Positions 8,542 to 17,294 are shown, counted from the first letter of the stretch. The stretch: 64,000 nucleotides of DNA from Paenibacillus sp. Soil750 (GCF_001428045.1 NZ_LMSD01000004.1:1-64000); one strand, 5' to 3'. The notes: generated by a model not told the origin, from the sequence alone. Numbers and translations: made by a program.

Positions 8542-10056
8542 CTATCGCGGCAACCGCACGATAAACGCGCTTCCCTCACCGACGGTGCTCTCCACATGAA
8601 TAGATCCGCCATGCAGCTCCACAATGGAGCGCGTAATCGAAAGGCCTAAGCCCGCTCCGCCGCTGCGTCTTGCCCGCGAGGAGTCGATGCGGTAAAACCG
8701 ATCGAACAAATGGGCGATATGCTCCGGCGCAATCCCTGGGCCGTTATCACGTACAGCGATCTCAATGCCTGCGTCCCTCCTCGTCAGTGAGACCCTTACC
8801 TCACCTGTCTCTGGATGCGTATGCTGGACGGCATTGTGGAACAAGTTGAGGATCACTTGCTTGATTTTATCCGGATCGCAATGACACAGCGTCTCCGGCT
8901 CCAAGAGGAAGGTGACCACCCTCTCGCCTGCGAGCAGACGCAGCTGATGCTCCATTTCATGAAGCACATCGTCCATGGCTACCTCCGTCTTATGGAAAGA
9001 CGGCGTTCGGTCCAACCGCGCCAATAGCAGCAGGTCCTCAACTAATTTATTAATACGGACGGATTCGCCGTGCATACTTTTCAAAGCTTTCAACAGCGGT
9101 TCAGGCTGTTGATATGCCCCACGCAGCAGCACCTCCAGGAAGCCATGAATGGAAGTAAGCGGTGTGCGAAGCTCATGCGAGGCATCCGCAGCAAAACGCC
9201 GCATCTGCTCCTTCGCTTCCTTTTCCGCCTCAAAAGAAAATTCCAACCGCTCCAGCATACTATTGAAGGAAGTCGCTAAGCGATCCATCTCCGCCTGCCC
9301 TTGATGGTCAGGGAAGCGTTCATTCAAGTTACCGGAATCAATACTTTTTACCGTATCTACCAAATTAGACAGTGGCACAAGTGTCCGGCGCAGCACAGGC
9401 AGGAAACCTAGCAACCCAATAACCATCGCAAGCATGGATAGAAATAGGAACGTGAGCAGCTGCCTTAGGAGAACATCCTTAATCGGCGCTGTGCTTGTAC
9501 TTGCTTGAATGAGCCCCTGATAGCCGCGGGAACGATCTGGTTCCCCTCCCCCGATTTGATGAAACACAATTAATTGCTCATTCCCTTTGCTGTCTTTCAT
9601 GATTAAATGTTCCTGCTTCTTTGTGCGCTTTTGCAGGATTCTCACATATTCTTCTTTGTCCAACTCCAGCGTCGACTGTTCATCTTGGGAGGAAACGAGT
9701 TTATAGGTCCCTTTGTCATCAATCAGCGCAATTGTTAAATCCGGTACGAAAATCCGCGGACCTTCGCCGAAATTATCCTGCCGATTGTTGCGCATGAAAT
9801 CCTGCCTAGGCAGAAATGGGCTTGTACTCTTATCTCCTCCTAGCTCAGCCCGAAGCCACACGTTAGGCGGCAGTGCTGCAAGCTGGTTGCGAATCGTCTC
9901 TGCTTTATTTTGAAACATAAACTGCTGCATGAATACATATTGAAACACGCCAATTAACAGCAAGAGTGCCGACATCACCAATAAGGTGCGAGATAAAATT
10001 TGAAACTTTAAGGATTTCGTCTCCAAGACAGCAGCGAACCAACCGCGCGTCTTCAT
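8542..10056 (-). CDS. Sensor histidine kinase
   Basis: 504 residues. Two membrane segments (about 22-45 and 200-222) flank an extracytoplasmic sensor domain of about 150 residues. A HAMP linker (about 223-275), a HisKA domain with phospho-acceptor His294 in 'DASHELRTPLTS', and a HATPase_c domain with a 'GAGLGLSI' G-box follow. Its start overlaps the response regulator stop by 4 nt. The pair sits between promoters carrying 11-bp-phased boxes, so it probably controls the neighbouring efflux and secreted-protein genes. The signal is unknown. Confidence 0.93.
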   Translation of the reverse strand: MKTRGWFAAVLETKSLKFQILSRTLLVMSALLLLIGVFQYVFMQQFMFQNKAETIRNQLAALPPNVWLRAELGGDKSTSPFLPRQDFMRNNRQDNFGEGPRIFVPDLTIALIDDKGTYKLVSSQDEQSTLELDKEEYVRILQKRTKKQEHLIMKDSKGNEQLIVFHQIGGGEPDRSRGYQGLIQASTSTAPIKDVLLRQLLTFLFLSMLAMVIGLLGFLPVLRRTLVPLSNLVDTVKSIDSGNLNERFPDHQGQAEMDRLATSFNSMLERLEFSFEAEKEAKEQMRRFAADASHELRTPLTSIHGFLEVLLRGAYQQPEPLLKALKSMHGESVRINKLVEDLLLLARLDRTPSFHKTEVAMDDVLHEMEHQLRLLAGERVVTFLLEPETLCHCDPDKIKQVILNLFHNAVQHTHPETGEVRVSLTRRDAGIEIAVRDNGPGIAPEHIAHLFDRFYRIDSSRARRSGGAGLGLSITRSIVELHGGSIHVESTVGEGSAFIVRLPR

Positions 10057-10736
10057 GTCAAATCCATCCGATACCCCGCCCCGCGAATGGTGCGAATCAG
10101 CTTGTGCTCCTTATCTCCTAATTTGTCGCGCAGGGAGCGTATGTACACTTCCACAATATTTTCCTCACCGCCAAAATCATAGCCCCACACTTTATCCAGA
10201 ATCATCGTCTTACTCAGCACGAGACCGTGATTGATCGCCATAAATTTAAGCAACTCGTATTCCGTTGGCGATAGCTCCAAGATCCGATCATGCATACTGA
10301 TTTCTTTGCGGCGGTCGTCCATGCGAAGCGGTCCAATAACGACTTCCCCGAACAAGTTTGGAAAATGGTTCCGAATCCGCGCATAGATCCGCGCTAGCAG
10401 CTCCTCAAAGCTAAACGGTTTGATCATGTAATCATCGGCTCCGAGTGTTAACCCTTTTACCCGATCATCGATTTCATCTTTGGCTGTTAGCATAATGACC
10501 GCGACATTGTCTGTCTTCTTAATCATGCGACATACCTCGAAACCATCCATCCCAGGCATCATGACATCCAGAATCGCGATATGCGGCTGAAATTTATTAC
10601 AAGCTGTGATCGCACTGATGCCATCTTGTGCCGTCATCACTTCGAAGCCTTCGTTCGTTAGCCCTAGCTCTAGAAATTCTAAGATATGCGGCTCGTCATC
10701 GACGAGTAGTATTTTAATCCCTTTTAATTGACGCAT
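10053..10736 (-). CDS. OmpR/PhoB-family response regulator
   Basis: 227 residues. A receiver domain has the acidic pair in 'VDDEP', phospho-acceptor Asp57 in 'AILDVMMPGMDG', and Lys in 'MIKPFS'. A C-terminal winged-helix Trans_reg_C domain ends in 'IRTIRGAGYRMD'. It is the first gene of the two-component operon. Its own promoter carries three to four of the 11-bp-phased CTGA boxes, which suggests autoregulation. It is the most economical candidate for the protein that binds all four arrays, though this is inference from proximity. Confidence 0.94.
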   Translation of the reverse strand: MRQLKGIKILLVDDEPHILEFLELGLTNEGFEVMTAQDGISAITACNKFQPHIAILDVMMPGMDGFEVCRMIKKTDNVAVIMLTAKDEIDDRVKGLTLGADDYMIKPFSFEELLARIYARIRNHFPNLFGEVVIGPLRMDDRRKEISMHDRILELSPTEYELLKFMAINHGLVLSKTMILDKVWGYDFGGEENIVEVYIRSLRDKLGDKEHKLIRTIRGAGYRMDLT

Positions 10737-10785
10737 CTGCCATCGTCTCCCCCGAGAAATTCATTCGTACACGACTTCTACAATC

Positions 10786-10846
10786 AGTATCCCATATCCT
10801 GCCTAAAAGCAATCTGAGCAGCGGCTGAAAGCTAGCTGAAAGTTAA
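10786..10846 (-). promoter_or_regulatory. Phased boxes upstream of the two-component operon
   Basis: CTGA boxes start at 10814, 10825 and 10836, and a CTAA at 10803 continues the 11-bp phase. A -10-like GATACT (minus strand, 10786-10791) lies 11 nt beyond. It is weaker than the six-box arrays but has the same orientation and geometry. Confidence 0.65.
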
Positions 10847-10853
10847 CATATCT

Positions 10854-10906
10854 TCAGCTACTTTTCAGCTAACGGTCAATTCAATCTCAGCTACCCCTCA
10901 TATACT
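10854..10906 (+). promoter_or_regulatory. Phased boxes and -10 upstream of the ApbE-like gene
   Basis: On the plus strand, TCAG/TCAA boxes start at 10854, 10865, 10876 and 10887 (11-bp period, inverted relative to the operon-facing boxes). CTCAG ends at 10890, followed by 10 nt and TATACT at 10901-10906. This is the same array-N10-(-10) geometry as the efflux promoter, here facing the divergent gene. Confidence 0.75.
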
Positions 10907-10950
10907 GATCTCATTATAAGTATGGACTCGACAGAAAAGAGGAATTCCTG

Positions 10951-11721
10951 ATGACAATGACAACAAACACCTTCCTCCCCTTTCATTTTCAAACGCTGGA
11001 CTCGGCTATTGAACTTCTTCTTCCCCTCGGTGAGCAGAGACAACAGCTGCGGATTCATGAGATCGGCAACGAATGGTTCGGGCGTGAAGAAAAGCGATTC
11101 AGCCAAAGCCTCCCTGACAGTGAAATTAACCTTTTAAATACATTAGCCGGTGAAAGCTGCCTTGTGTCCAACGCCATGCTAGAGGTACTGTTCCTTGCTG
11201 AAATGTATCAAGCCATCACAGATGGTAAATATACGCCTCTTCTATATAAAGAGAAGACCACGCTAACCCACATACCAGCTCCTGCAACGCAAGGTTGGAA
11301 GGTAAATCCTACGACCAAATCAGTTACACTGCCGGAGCATACGTATATTCATTTGCAAGGACTCGACAAAAGTTGGTCCCTGAAAAGATTAACCGACTAT
11401 TTGAAGAAAACCTTATCCATTTCACGGGGACGCCTGCTATCTCAGGGCGATGTCACGATCTGGGGACCATCTAGCTCCGAGCAGGAGCCATGGATGATCG
11501 GGATTCAAAATCCATGGCACGAGAACGCCAAGTTAGGTGCGATTGCGATGCCAGAGGGAGCGCTATCTACGTACAATCCACTCGAAGATCGCAGAGATGC
11601 TGACTCCGGCAGCGATGTACTGCAATGCACAGTTGCTGGTCATGATCTCGTGGCATGCCATGTATGGGCACGATTGTTAGGCTCACTTGGGCTAGAGGCT
11701 GGCCTGTCCCTCTTCGCCTAA
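10951..11721 (+). CDS. ApbE-like FMN transferase-family protein, cut short by a stop codon
   Basis: 256 residues up to a TAA at 11719-11721. The pattern follows the ApbE family (FAD:protein FMN transferase): '[10 protein letters not shown]' near residue 55, a beta-strand region '[15 protein letters not shown]', '[16 protein letters not shown]', 'WMIGIQNPW' and 'GALSTYN'. The usual H-x-x-D-P-x-T-G motif is not recognisable. The frame continues for 52 codons beyond the stop with family-like sequence. It may therefore be a nonsense-disrupted gene or a divergent non-catalytic relative. Start: ATG 10951 with GAGGAATTC upstream. It is divergent from the two-component operon and has its own phased boxes. 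Confidence 0.6.
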   Translation: MTMTTNTFLPFHFQTLDSAIELLLPLGEQRQQLRIHEIGNEWFGREEKRFSQSLPDSEINLLNTLAGESCLVSNAMLEVLFLAEMYQAITDGKYTPLLYKEKTTLTHIPAPATQGWKVNPTTKSVTLPEHTYIHLQGLDKSWSLKRLTDYLKKTLSISRGRLLSQGDVTIWGPSSSEQEPWMIGIQNPWHENAKLGAIAMPEGALSTYNPLEDRRDADSGSDVLQCTVAGHDLVACHVWARLLGSLGLEAGLSLFA

Positions 11722-11880
11722 CGCAGTGACGCTTGTGAAGCGATTGTGCTTACCAAGTATGATGAGCTTCACTACTACGGGCGGGAAACCTCCCTCGGGC
11801 ATCGATGGCTGGATCTTCAGGTCGATCACTATCATTTTAGCGACGGACATGGTAAGCAGGGTGTTGATAGCTTTACCTAA
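11722..11880 (+). pseudogene. In-frame continuation of the ApbE-like gene after a TAA codon
   Basis: After the TAA at 11719 the same frame stays open for 52 codons to a TAA at 11878-11880. It reads '[16 protein letters not shown]', which matches the kind of C-terminal beta hairpin (E-A-x-x-V-T-x-x-G-x-x-x) found after 'GLALF' in ApbE proteins. With it the protein would be 309 residues, close to the usual family size. No separate start with a ribosome binding site is seen. Confidence 0.5.
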
Positions 11881-11901
11881 AGGATTGCACGGAAGATCGA
11901 T

Positions 11902-12013
11902 TGTGGATGAAATTAGGGAAAAATGCATGTTATCCACAATTCACCTATGTTTGTCCACAGACGATAGGTCGGTTATCCACGAAAACAGCTATTTTATCAA
12001 CAAGTTATCCACG
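11902..12013. promoter_or_regulatory. DnaA-box cluster
   Basis: Perfect TTATCCACA at 11930-11938. One-mismatch boxes TTGTCCACA at 11951-11959, TTATCCACG at 11973-11981 and TTATCCACG at 12005-12013, plus an inverted TCATCCACA at 11902-11910 (minus). The four direct boxes start 21, 22 and 32 bp apart, about 2, 2 and 3 helical turns. The cluster is intergenic, upstream of the flavoprotein gene. Clusters away from oriC that titrate DnaA are known in Bacillus. No dnaA or dnaN gene is nearby, so I do not call this an origin. Confidence 0.75.
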
Positions 12014-12028
12014 TACTGTGTGTATCTT

Positions 12029-12058
12029 TTGAATATCTTGCTCTTTACATGCTATGAT
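12029..12058 (+). promoter_or_regulatory. SigA-type promoter of the flavoprotein gene
   Basis: TTGAAT at 12029-12034, an 18-nt spacer and TATGAT at 12053-12058, beginning 16 bp after the last DnaA box. DnaA binding could therefore influence this promoter. Confidence 0.55.
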
Positions 12059-12091
12059 ATGAGAAAATACGCGAGGCAGGGGCTTTATGGA

Positions 12092-13351
12092 ATGACATAT
12101 GATGTAATCGTAATTGGCGGCGGTTCTGCTGGCCTCATGGCTAGTATTGCTGCAAGCAGAGACGGCGCGAAGGTGCTGCTCGTCGATAAAGGAGATAAGC
12201 TGGGGCGCAAGCTCGGCATTTCCGGTGGCGGCAGATGCAACGTGACGAACAACAAAGACATGGATGAATTGATCAAGCACATCCCCGGCAACGGGCGATT
12301 CCTTTATAGTGCATTCACCCATTTTGGGAATAAGGATATTATTGCTTTTTTTGAGAATCTCGGCATCCAGCTCAAGGAAGAGGACAATGGTCGGATGTTT
12401 CCCATCAGCGACAAGGCCAAAACCGTCGTCGACGCGTTGATCGGCCAAGTGCGGCGCCAGGGTGTGGAGATCCGGACCAACAGTCCGGTCAAAAAGGTCT
12501 TGTACGCGGACGGCGCCGTGAATGGCGTTCAGCTGCAGGGCGGAGAGACGATTAGTAGCCGCGCTGTGATCGTCGCCTCCGGCGGATGCTCGGTGCCGCA
12601 TACTGGCTCCACGGGAGACGGTTATGCGTGGGCGGAGGCGGGCGGGCACACGATCACGCCGCTGTTTCCGACCGAGGTTCCGTTAACCTCGAAGGAGCCT
12701 TTCATCCGCAGTCGCGAGCTGCAAGGACTGTCCTTGCGCGACGTGACGCTCAGCGTGCTGAACGCGAAGGGGAAGCCGATCATCGCGCATCGCGGCGATA
12801 TACTGTTCACCCACTTCGGTCTGTCAGGGCCGATCGCGCTGCGCTGCAGCCAGTTCGTTGTGAAGGAACTGAACAAGTCCGAGCGCAAGGAAGTGCTCGT
12901 CACGGTGGATTTGTTCCCTGATCTGAGCACCGACGAGGTGTACAATGAGAGCATGACGCTCGCTAGAAGCGACGCGAAGAAAGCGATCAAAAACGTACTC
13001 AAGTCCCTGCTATCCGAGCGGCTCATTCCGCTTCTACTCGCGAAATCGGAGCTGGACGAGCAGCTGACGTATGACAACATTCCGAAGCAAAAATGGTTGG
13101 AGTTGTGCAAGCTCATGAAGGCCTTCCCTGTAATCGTCAAGGGGACGCTGTCTTTGGAAGAAGCTTTCGTGACTGGCGGCGGTATTCAGCTCAAGGAAGT
13201 CGATCCTAGCACGATGCAATCTAAGCTGGTTCAAGGTCTCTACTTCTGCGGAGAAATCCTCGATATTCACGGATACACGGGTGGATATAACATCACCGCC
13301 GCATTCTCGACGGGTTATATGGCGGGTACGCATGCGGCGATGCAGGGCTAG
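12092..13351 (+). CDS. BaiN/HI0933-family NAD(P)/FAD-dependent oxidoreductase
   Basis: 419 residues from the ATG at 12092 ('[16 protein letters not shown]'). The upstream frame extension covers the DnaA boxes and promoter and is not coding. The N-terminal Rossmann FAD-binding motif GGGSAG is followed by the family motif '[16 protein letters not shown]'. The C-terminal '[16 protein letters not shown]' contacts FAD. The family (BaiN, YtfP, YhiN) comprises flavoproteins of mostly unclear substrate. The central part is notably GC-rich compared with its flanks. Confidence 0.9.
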   Translation: MTYDVIVIGGGSAGLMASIAASRDGAKVLLVDKGDKLGRKLGISGGGRCNVTNNKDMDELIKHIPGNGRFLYSAFTHFGNKDIIAFFENLGIQLKEEDNGRMFPISDKAKTVVDALIGQVRRQGVEIRTNSPVKKVLYADGAVNGVQLQGGETISSRAVIVASGGCSVPHTGSTGDGYAWAEAGGHTITPLFPTEVPLTSKEPFIRSRELQGLSLRDVTLSVLNAKGKPIIAHRGDILFTHFGLSGPIALRCSQFVVKELNKSERKEVLVTVDLFPDLSTDEVYNESMTLARSDAKKAIKNVLKSLLSERLIPLLLAKSELDEQLTYDNIPKQKWLELCKLMKAFPVIVKGTLSLEEAFVTGGGIQLKEVDPSTMQSKLVQGLYFCGEILDIHGYTGGYNITAAFSTGYMAGTHAAMQG

Positions 13352-13402
13352 GTGATATCTCCTTTTATACAGAAACTCCACCACCGACGCTCTTTAACTT
13401 CA

Positions 13403-13590
13403 TTAACTGGAAAAACTACAGCTATTTTGCGCAAGAAATGCTATTTGTTTTGAATAACTGGATTTCCTCCAGCTAATTTTGCACATCTTCGTTGAAATTG
13501 ACGAATGACGTGAAATTAGCTGGGGTTTTTCCATTTAAATGATGATTTCGATTCTAATTGGTTAGTTTAACTGGAGGTTTTCCATTTAAT
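13403..13590. repeat. Four-palindrome array, block C (51-62-51 spacing)
   Basis: Units of 24 bp start at 13403, 13454, 13516 and 13567. The central spacer has an inverted repeat, TTCGT...ACGAA (13488-13505), centred exactly on the middle of the block. It lies between two co-directional genes. Confidence 0.85.
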
Positions 13591-13666
13591 GCTACTCGTC
13601 CCCTCAGGTAGCTAGAATATGCGGATACGAAGTTAATGTCTTTTGTTCCATTTGTAGCAGTCCGGT

Positions 13667-13692
13667 GATTCAGCCTTCTCCCTAACGGGTAT
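13667..13692 (+). promoter_or_regulatory. Possible SigB promoter of a small membrane protein gene
   Basis: GATTCA at 13667-13672, a 14-nt spacer and GGGTAT at 13687-13692. The -10 matches the SigB consensus and the spacing equals the clearer SigB promoters in this window. The -35 has one clear deviation from GTTTMA. A TTGGTAT/ATACCAA inverted repeat (13696-13723) follows. Confidence 0.5.
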
Positions 13693-13741
13693 TAGTTGGT
13701 ATAGAGATCAACCCCAATACCAAACAAGGGAGCTGAGAACG

Positions 13742-13900
13742 ATGGAACCGACGAAAAGCGTGGACATTGAGCAGAAGCGAATTGAGCAAAAATTTGACAA
13801 GGGACTTGTCGCATCAACCTTTATCAAATATGCTGCGTACATCATTATCATTTTCGGACTGCTGTATTTCCTGGTCCGTTACGTATTCCCGCGGTTTTAG
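13742..13900 (+). CDS. Small single-pass membrane protein
   Basis: 52 residues: a charged N-terminal half (starting MEPTKSVDIEQ) and one membrane segment in the C-terminal half ('YAAYIIIIFGLLYFLV', about residues 30-46) ending in basic residues. ATG at 13742 has GGGAGC 8 nt upstream. It is followed by a bidirectional terminator. No family is recognised. The size, topology and possible SigB promoter suggest a small stress-related membrane protein, which is inference. Confidence 0.7.
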   Translation: MEPTKSVDIEQKRIEQKFDKGLVASTFIKYAAYIIIIFGLLYFLVRYVFPRF

Positions 13901-13937
13901 ATACCGACAAAGAGGTAGCGTCGCTTACCCCAAAACC

Positions 13938-13977
13938 AAAAAGACGAACACACACCCAAGGTGCTGTTCGTCTTTTT
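13938..13977. terminator. Bidirectional terminator
   Basis: Perfect 13-bp stem AAAAAGACGAACA / TGTTCGTCTTTTT between the convergent small membrane protein gene and symporter gene, with A and T runs on both sides. Confidence 0.9.
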
Positions 13978-13990
13978 GCATGTCAATTTA

Positions 13991-15361
13991 TTAAGCAGTT
14001 GCTAATTCCAACTCATCTTCCTCATCACGATCGAATGAAGCACGGTCGAATTCACCTTCGGATTCAGCTACAAGTAATGCTGTAACAGTTGTTCCCGTTG
14101 CATTAACAGCTGTACGACCCATGTCGATCAAGGCTTCAACGCCTAGAACTAGACCCATACCTTCAAGCGGCAAGCCAAGTGCAGTCAATACAACCGTTGT
14201 TGAGATGGATGCAGGACCTGGTACACCAGCTACCCCGATGGAAGAGATTACAGCTACTAGGATTAACAATAGATACTCAGAAATACCTAGTGGAAGATTG
14301 TATACTTTTGCTACGAAAATCGCTACTACCGCCGGCCAAACGCCGCCGCATCCGTTGAAGTTCATCGTTGCCCCAAGCGGTGCCACGAAGCTTGCGATAC
14401 GCGGTGAAACGCGAAGGCGTTTCGTGATAACTTCCAAGTTCACAGGAAGTGTTGCATAGCTACTGCGTGTTGTAAAAGCAACAGCGATCGTCGGATATGC
14501 CTTTTTGAAGAATTTAATTGGATTCACTTTCGCTACCAGCAGCACAAGGCCACCGAATACCAAGACGAAGTGAATAATTAATGCCACGTAGGAAGTCAAA
14601 ATGATTTTTGCTAACGGCTCCAATGTTTCCCAACCGTATTTAGCTGCCATAGCCGCGATCAACGCGTACACCCCATAAGGTGTCAAACGAATAACATACT
14701 TAACAACTTGGTGCATAACCGCAGCTGCTGAAGTAACGAAAGACTTCACGGATGCAACAGCTTCAGGTTTTTTGGAGCCTATGGATACGATCGCCACAGC
14801 TACGAAAATCGCGAAGATTAGAACCGGTACAACCTTACCACTCGCCATGTCGCTAATTGGATTGGATGGTACTAGATCCAAAATAACTTGGGAGAAAGTC
14901 GGAATTTCTTTGGCTTTAAAATCCTTCGGAACCGCTTGAGCGATCCCATTACCTGGATCAATCGCCAATGCCACAAGTAGACCGATCAAAGCTGCGATTC
15001 CCGTTGTGAGTAGGAACCAACCGATCGTTTTGAAACCCAATTTACGAAGTTGAGCCATGCTGGACAACGACGAAATACTGTTAATAACTAAAATAAATAC
15101 CAGTGGCATAACAAGCATTTTGATCAGATTGACGTAAATCGTTCCGATCGTACTAACACTTTTGAATTGCAGACCTGCCTGATTGAAAATGACCCCTGCG
15201 ATGATACCTAAACCTAAACCGATAAATACGCGGTTACCGAAACTGACTCTCTTTCTACCTAAAAAATAGATAAATCCAATCACTACTAATGATACGACTA
15301 AACTGACCCAGTTCGTTTGAAATGCACTAACTAAGTTGTTTTGCATGGTCAACATCTCCAA
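13991..15361 (-). CDS. Dicarboxylate/amino acid:cation symporter (DAACS family, TcyP-like)
   Basis: 456 residues with 8-10 hydrophobic segments and the family signatures: a Ser-rich stretch 'AFTTRSSYATLPV' near residue 300 (re-entrant loop 1), 'GATMNFNGCG' near 338, and 'GVAGVPGPASIST' near 380. These proteins move glutamate, aspartate, C4-dicarboxylates or cystine with Na+ or H+. The N-terminal layout and 'NFNGCGG' make me lean to the cystine-uptake TcyP-like subgroup rather than GltP, without certainty. The C-terminus is acidic. ATG at 15361 (MEMLTMQ); ATG 15346 is an alternative. Confidence 0.85.
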   Translation of the reverse strand: MEMLTMQNNLVSAFQTNWVSLVVSLVVIGFIYFLGRKRVSFGNRVFIGLGLGIIAGVIFNQAGLQFKSVSTIGTIYVNLIKMLVMPLVFILVINSISSLSSMAQLRKLGFKTIGWFLLTTGIAALIGLLVALAIDPGNGIAQAVPKDFKAKEIPTFSQVILDLVPSNPISDMASGKVVPVLIFAIFVAVAIVSIGSKKPEAVASVKSFVTSAAAVMHQVVKYVIRLTPYGVYALIAAMAAKYGWETLEPLAKIILTSYVALIIHFVLVFGGLVLLVAKVNPIKFFKKAYPTIAVAFTTRSSYATLPVNLEVITKRLRVSPRIASFVAPLGATMNFNGCGGVWPAVVAIFVAKVYNLPLGISEYLLLILVAVISSIGVAGVPGPASISTTVVLTALGLPLEGMGLVLGVEALIDMGRTAVNATGTTVTALLVAESEGEFDRASFDRDEEDELELATA

Positions 15362-15445
15362 TCCCTATTGGTTCACTTGGTTTAATTGTGATAAATATAT
15401 GACAACTCACATAGGCTGTCAATGGTTACAATTTCCAGTTAACAT

Positions 15446-15491
15446 AAAAAACCGAACATTCCTCCTATTTATACGAAGGTCGATTCGGCTT
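15446..15491 (-). terminator. Probable terminator of the lipoprotein gene
   Basis: On the minus strand AAGCCGAA and TTCGGTTTTTT form a stem around a loop of about 27 nt. It is placed 34 bp past the stop at 15525. It is weaker than the other terminators because of the long loop. Confidence 0.5.
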
Positions 15492-15524
15492 TAGTTCTTT
15501 TTTATAAAATTTCGTGTAAATTAT

Positions 15525-16292
15525 CTACATCGTATGCTGATCATGAACGATAGCAACCACATACCACTGTGATCCTGTATATTCAAAAACAAGTCTTAAG
15601 CTGGTCCAATCCATACCTTGATACTGGGGATCGAAACCAGGGAAATGGTATTCAACTGTTATATAGGAAGACGTAGGATACACGCTGAACACATTGTTGA
15701 TCATATTCCCTTTGCCAATAATAGAGTTATAGCTAATCTGTGGTGCGGCGGCAAAGTTAGCGTTATACACAAATTTTGCCCAATAGTTAGGAAATGTGAG
15801 GTCAATCGGATCACCTGAGCCATCGAAAGTGCCCCAATGCGTGAGACTTGAGCTAGCCCATAACGTCGCAAGATTGCTGCCTTGCACTTGAATGTCTGTC
15901 GCTGTGTGAATGTAGGAATATGGTGAGAATTGGACACCCTTCTGCGGATGCACGAGACCTGCAAGCTTCGATATATCCTTCTCCTTTAGTAGGGCCATCA
16001 CTTCTTGGGCACGGGCTTCGATGACTTTCTTCGCATCTGCCGATGTCGAGAAGCTGGGAGGCGTTGCAGCTGGAGAAGGCTTCACGCTAGCTGTTGCCTG
16101 CGGCGTGGACGTCGCAACTGGTGTCGTTGGCACAGGGGAGGGCGACGAAGTGACACTCGTGGTTGGTTGCGTCGTTGTTGGCCCAGAGCTGCTCGTGCCC
16201 CCGTTTACCGTCATCTTTTCGCTGCAGCCTGCTAGTGCGCTGACCAAACTAACCAACACCACGGTGGTTACAATCTTCCACCTGCTTCCCAT
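15525..16292 (-). CDS. Lipoprotein of unknown function
   Basis: 255 residues from ATG 16292 (MGSRWK), which has AAGGAG 8 nt upstream. The GTG nine bases earlier touches that site. The lipobox 'LVSALAGC' anchors it to the outer face of the membrane. A Ser/Thr/Pro/Val-rich linker (about 25-85) is followed by a globular domain of about 165 residues, rich in aromatic residues and ending 'WYVVAIVHDQHTM'. I do not recognise the domain. It is monocistronic. Confidence 0.7.
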   Translation of the reverse strand: MGSRWKIVTTVVLVSLVSALAGCSEKMTVNGGTSSSGPTTTQPTTSVTSSPSPVPTTPVATSTPQATASVKPSPAATPPSFSTSADAKKVIEARAQEVMALLKEKDISKLAGLVHPQKGVQFSPYSYIHTATDIQVQGSNLATLWASSSLTHWGTFDGSGDPIDLTFPNYWAKFVYNANFAAAPQISYNSIIGKGNMINNVFSVYPTSSYITVEYHFPGFDPQYQGMDWTSLRLVFEYTGSQWYVVAIVHDQHTM

Positions 16293-16463
16293 GAGAACCA
16301 CTCCTTCTTCACATATCTTCCTTATTACAACAAACGTATGCAGGGTGAGAAAGGTTACCTTCTTTTCAACACTTTATGAAATAATGTTGGATAAGGGAAG
16401 AGCAACTATCGGAGCCCGGATATACGGTCTAAGGTGAAGCTGACTCGAGTTAAACAGCACAAA

Positions 16464-16651
16464 ATAACTGGAAAATGTACAGCTATTCAAGGCAATCTCC
16501 CTACAATATTAGATTTAGATGGAAAAGGTACAGTTAATATCTCCAAATTTGGTCATGTGGACGGAAATCCCTGAATTTAACTGTAGGTAATCCATCTATT
16601 CTGTTTTTTGGAGGAAAAACTCTTGAATTAGCTGTAGAATATCCATCTATT
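16464..16651. repeat. Four-palindrome array, block D (51-62-51 spacing)
   Basis: Units of 24 bp start at 16464, 16515, 16577 and 16628, again 51, 62 and 51 bp apart. The block lies between two leftward genes. No gene is seen in 16293-16675. Confidence 0.85.
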
Positions 16652-16675
16652 CTTATAAGAAAAACAGTAGCCAGG

Positions 16676-16707
16676 CCAAAAAGCCCGAGGATCATACCCT
16701 CGAGCTA
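16676..16707 (-). terminator. Terminator of the 138-residue protein gene
   Basis: Minus-strand stem GCTCGAGG / CCTCGGGC with a 7-nt loop and TTTTT tail. Confidence 0.8.
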
Positions 16708-16760
16708 TTATCATTGTCCACGATCAGTCCCGCTTCGCATCCTTCGACTACCACCGCCAG

Positions 16761-17177
16761 TTAAATACGAATACCGGCGCTAAAGTGATTGTAGTCATCC
16801 GCCGAAGGATCGAAAGCCGCCTCGTCATCGCTCGGTACCGCATCGCGGTCCGCTACCACCGCGGATGCGGCATAGCTGTCGGGCCAATCTTCATTCACGG
16901 TATGTGCCGGAATGCGAATGGAGCCCTCCAGGTCATACGCCATTGCGAAGGTGGCCTGCTCGGACTGCGTCTGCGGCCGATCCACGAGCCGTCCGCCGTG
17001 GGACTGAGAGATTTCGATGGCCGAGGTAATCTCCTGCGCATCTAGATGAATGTGCAACGTTGCGCGTTCCCCTTCCAGCAGCTCAGGCTTATAGCCGAGC
17101 TCTTCTAATGTGTCTAACGCCAGCAACGCATCTCGCGTTTGATCGAATTCAAAAAAGATAGGAACAAAGTCCTTCAT
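16761..17177 (-). CDS. Conserved hypothetical cytoplasmic protein
   Basis: 138 residues, acidic, with no signal or membrane segment. The first 60 residues ('FFEFDQTRDALLALDTLEEL') look like a small alpha/beta domain of the type that samples a sequence neighbour. The tail is Asp/Ala-rich and disordered. Start ATG 17177 has AAAGGG upstream. No family or function is recognised. It sits alone between the lipoprotein gene and the inositol-phosphatase-family gene, with an AGTTTTTC/GAAAAACT inverted repeat (17201-17220) just upstream. Confidence 0.65.
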   Translation of the reverse strand: MKDFVPIFFEFDQTRDALLALDTLEELGYKPELLEGERATLHIHLDAQEITSAIEISQSHGGRLVDRPQTQSEQATFAMAYDLEGSIRIPAHTVNEDWPDSYAASAVVADRDAVPSDDEAAFDPSADDYNHFSAGIRI

Positions 17178-17294
17178 CTAACAGCACCCTTTCTTCTAAA
17201 AGTTTTTCGCCAGAAAAACTAGCATCGTAAGCATAAGCTCAAATGGAAAGTCTGCCATTAGGTTTGACCAATTGTTCCTATCCTATTCGAAAAC

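Noticed and set aside
11902-12013. Possible replication origin
   Set aside because: DnaA boxes are present, but there is no AT-rich unwinding region and no dnaA, dnaN or other origin genes; a titration or regulatory cluster fits better.
12005-12649. 214-codon minus-strand frame opposite the BaiN-type gene
   Set aside because: Shadow of a GC-rich real gene; no family pattern and no start site.
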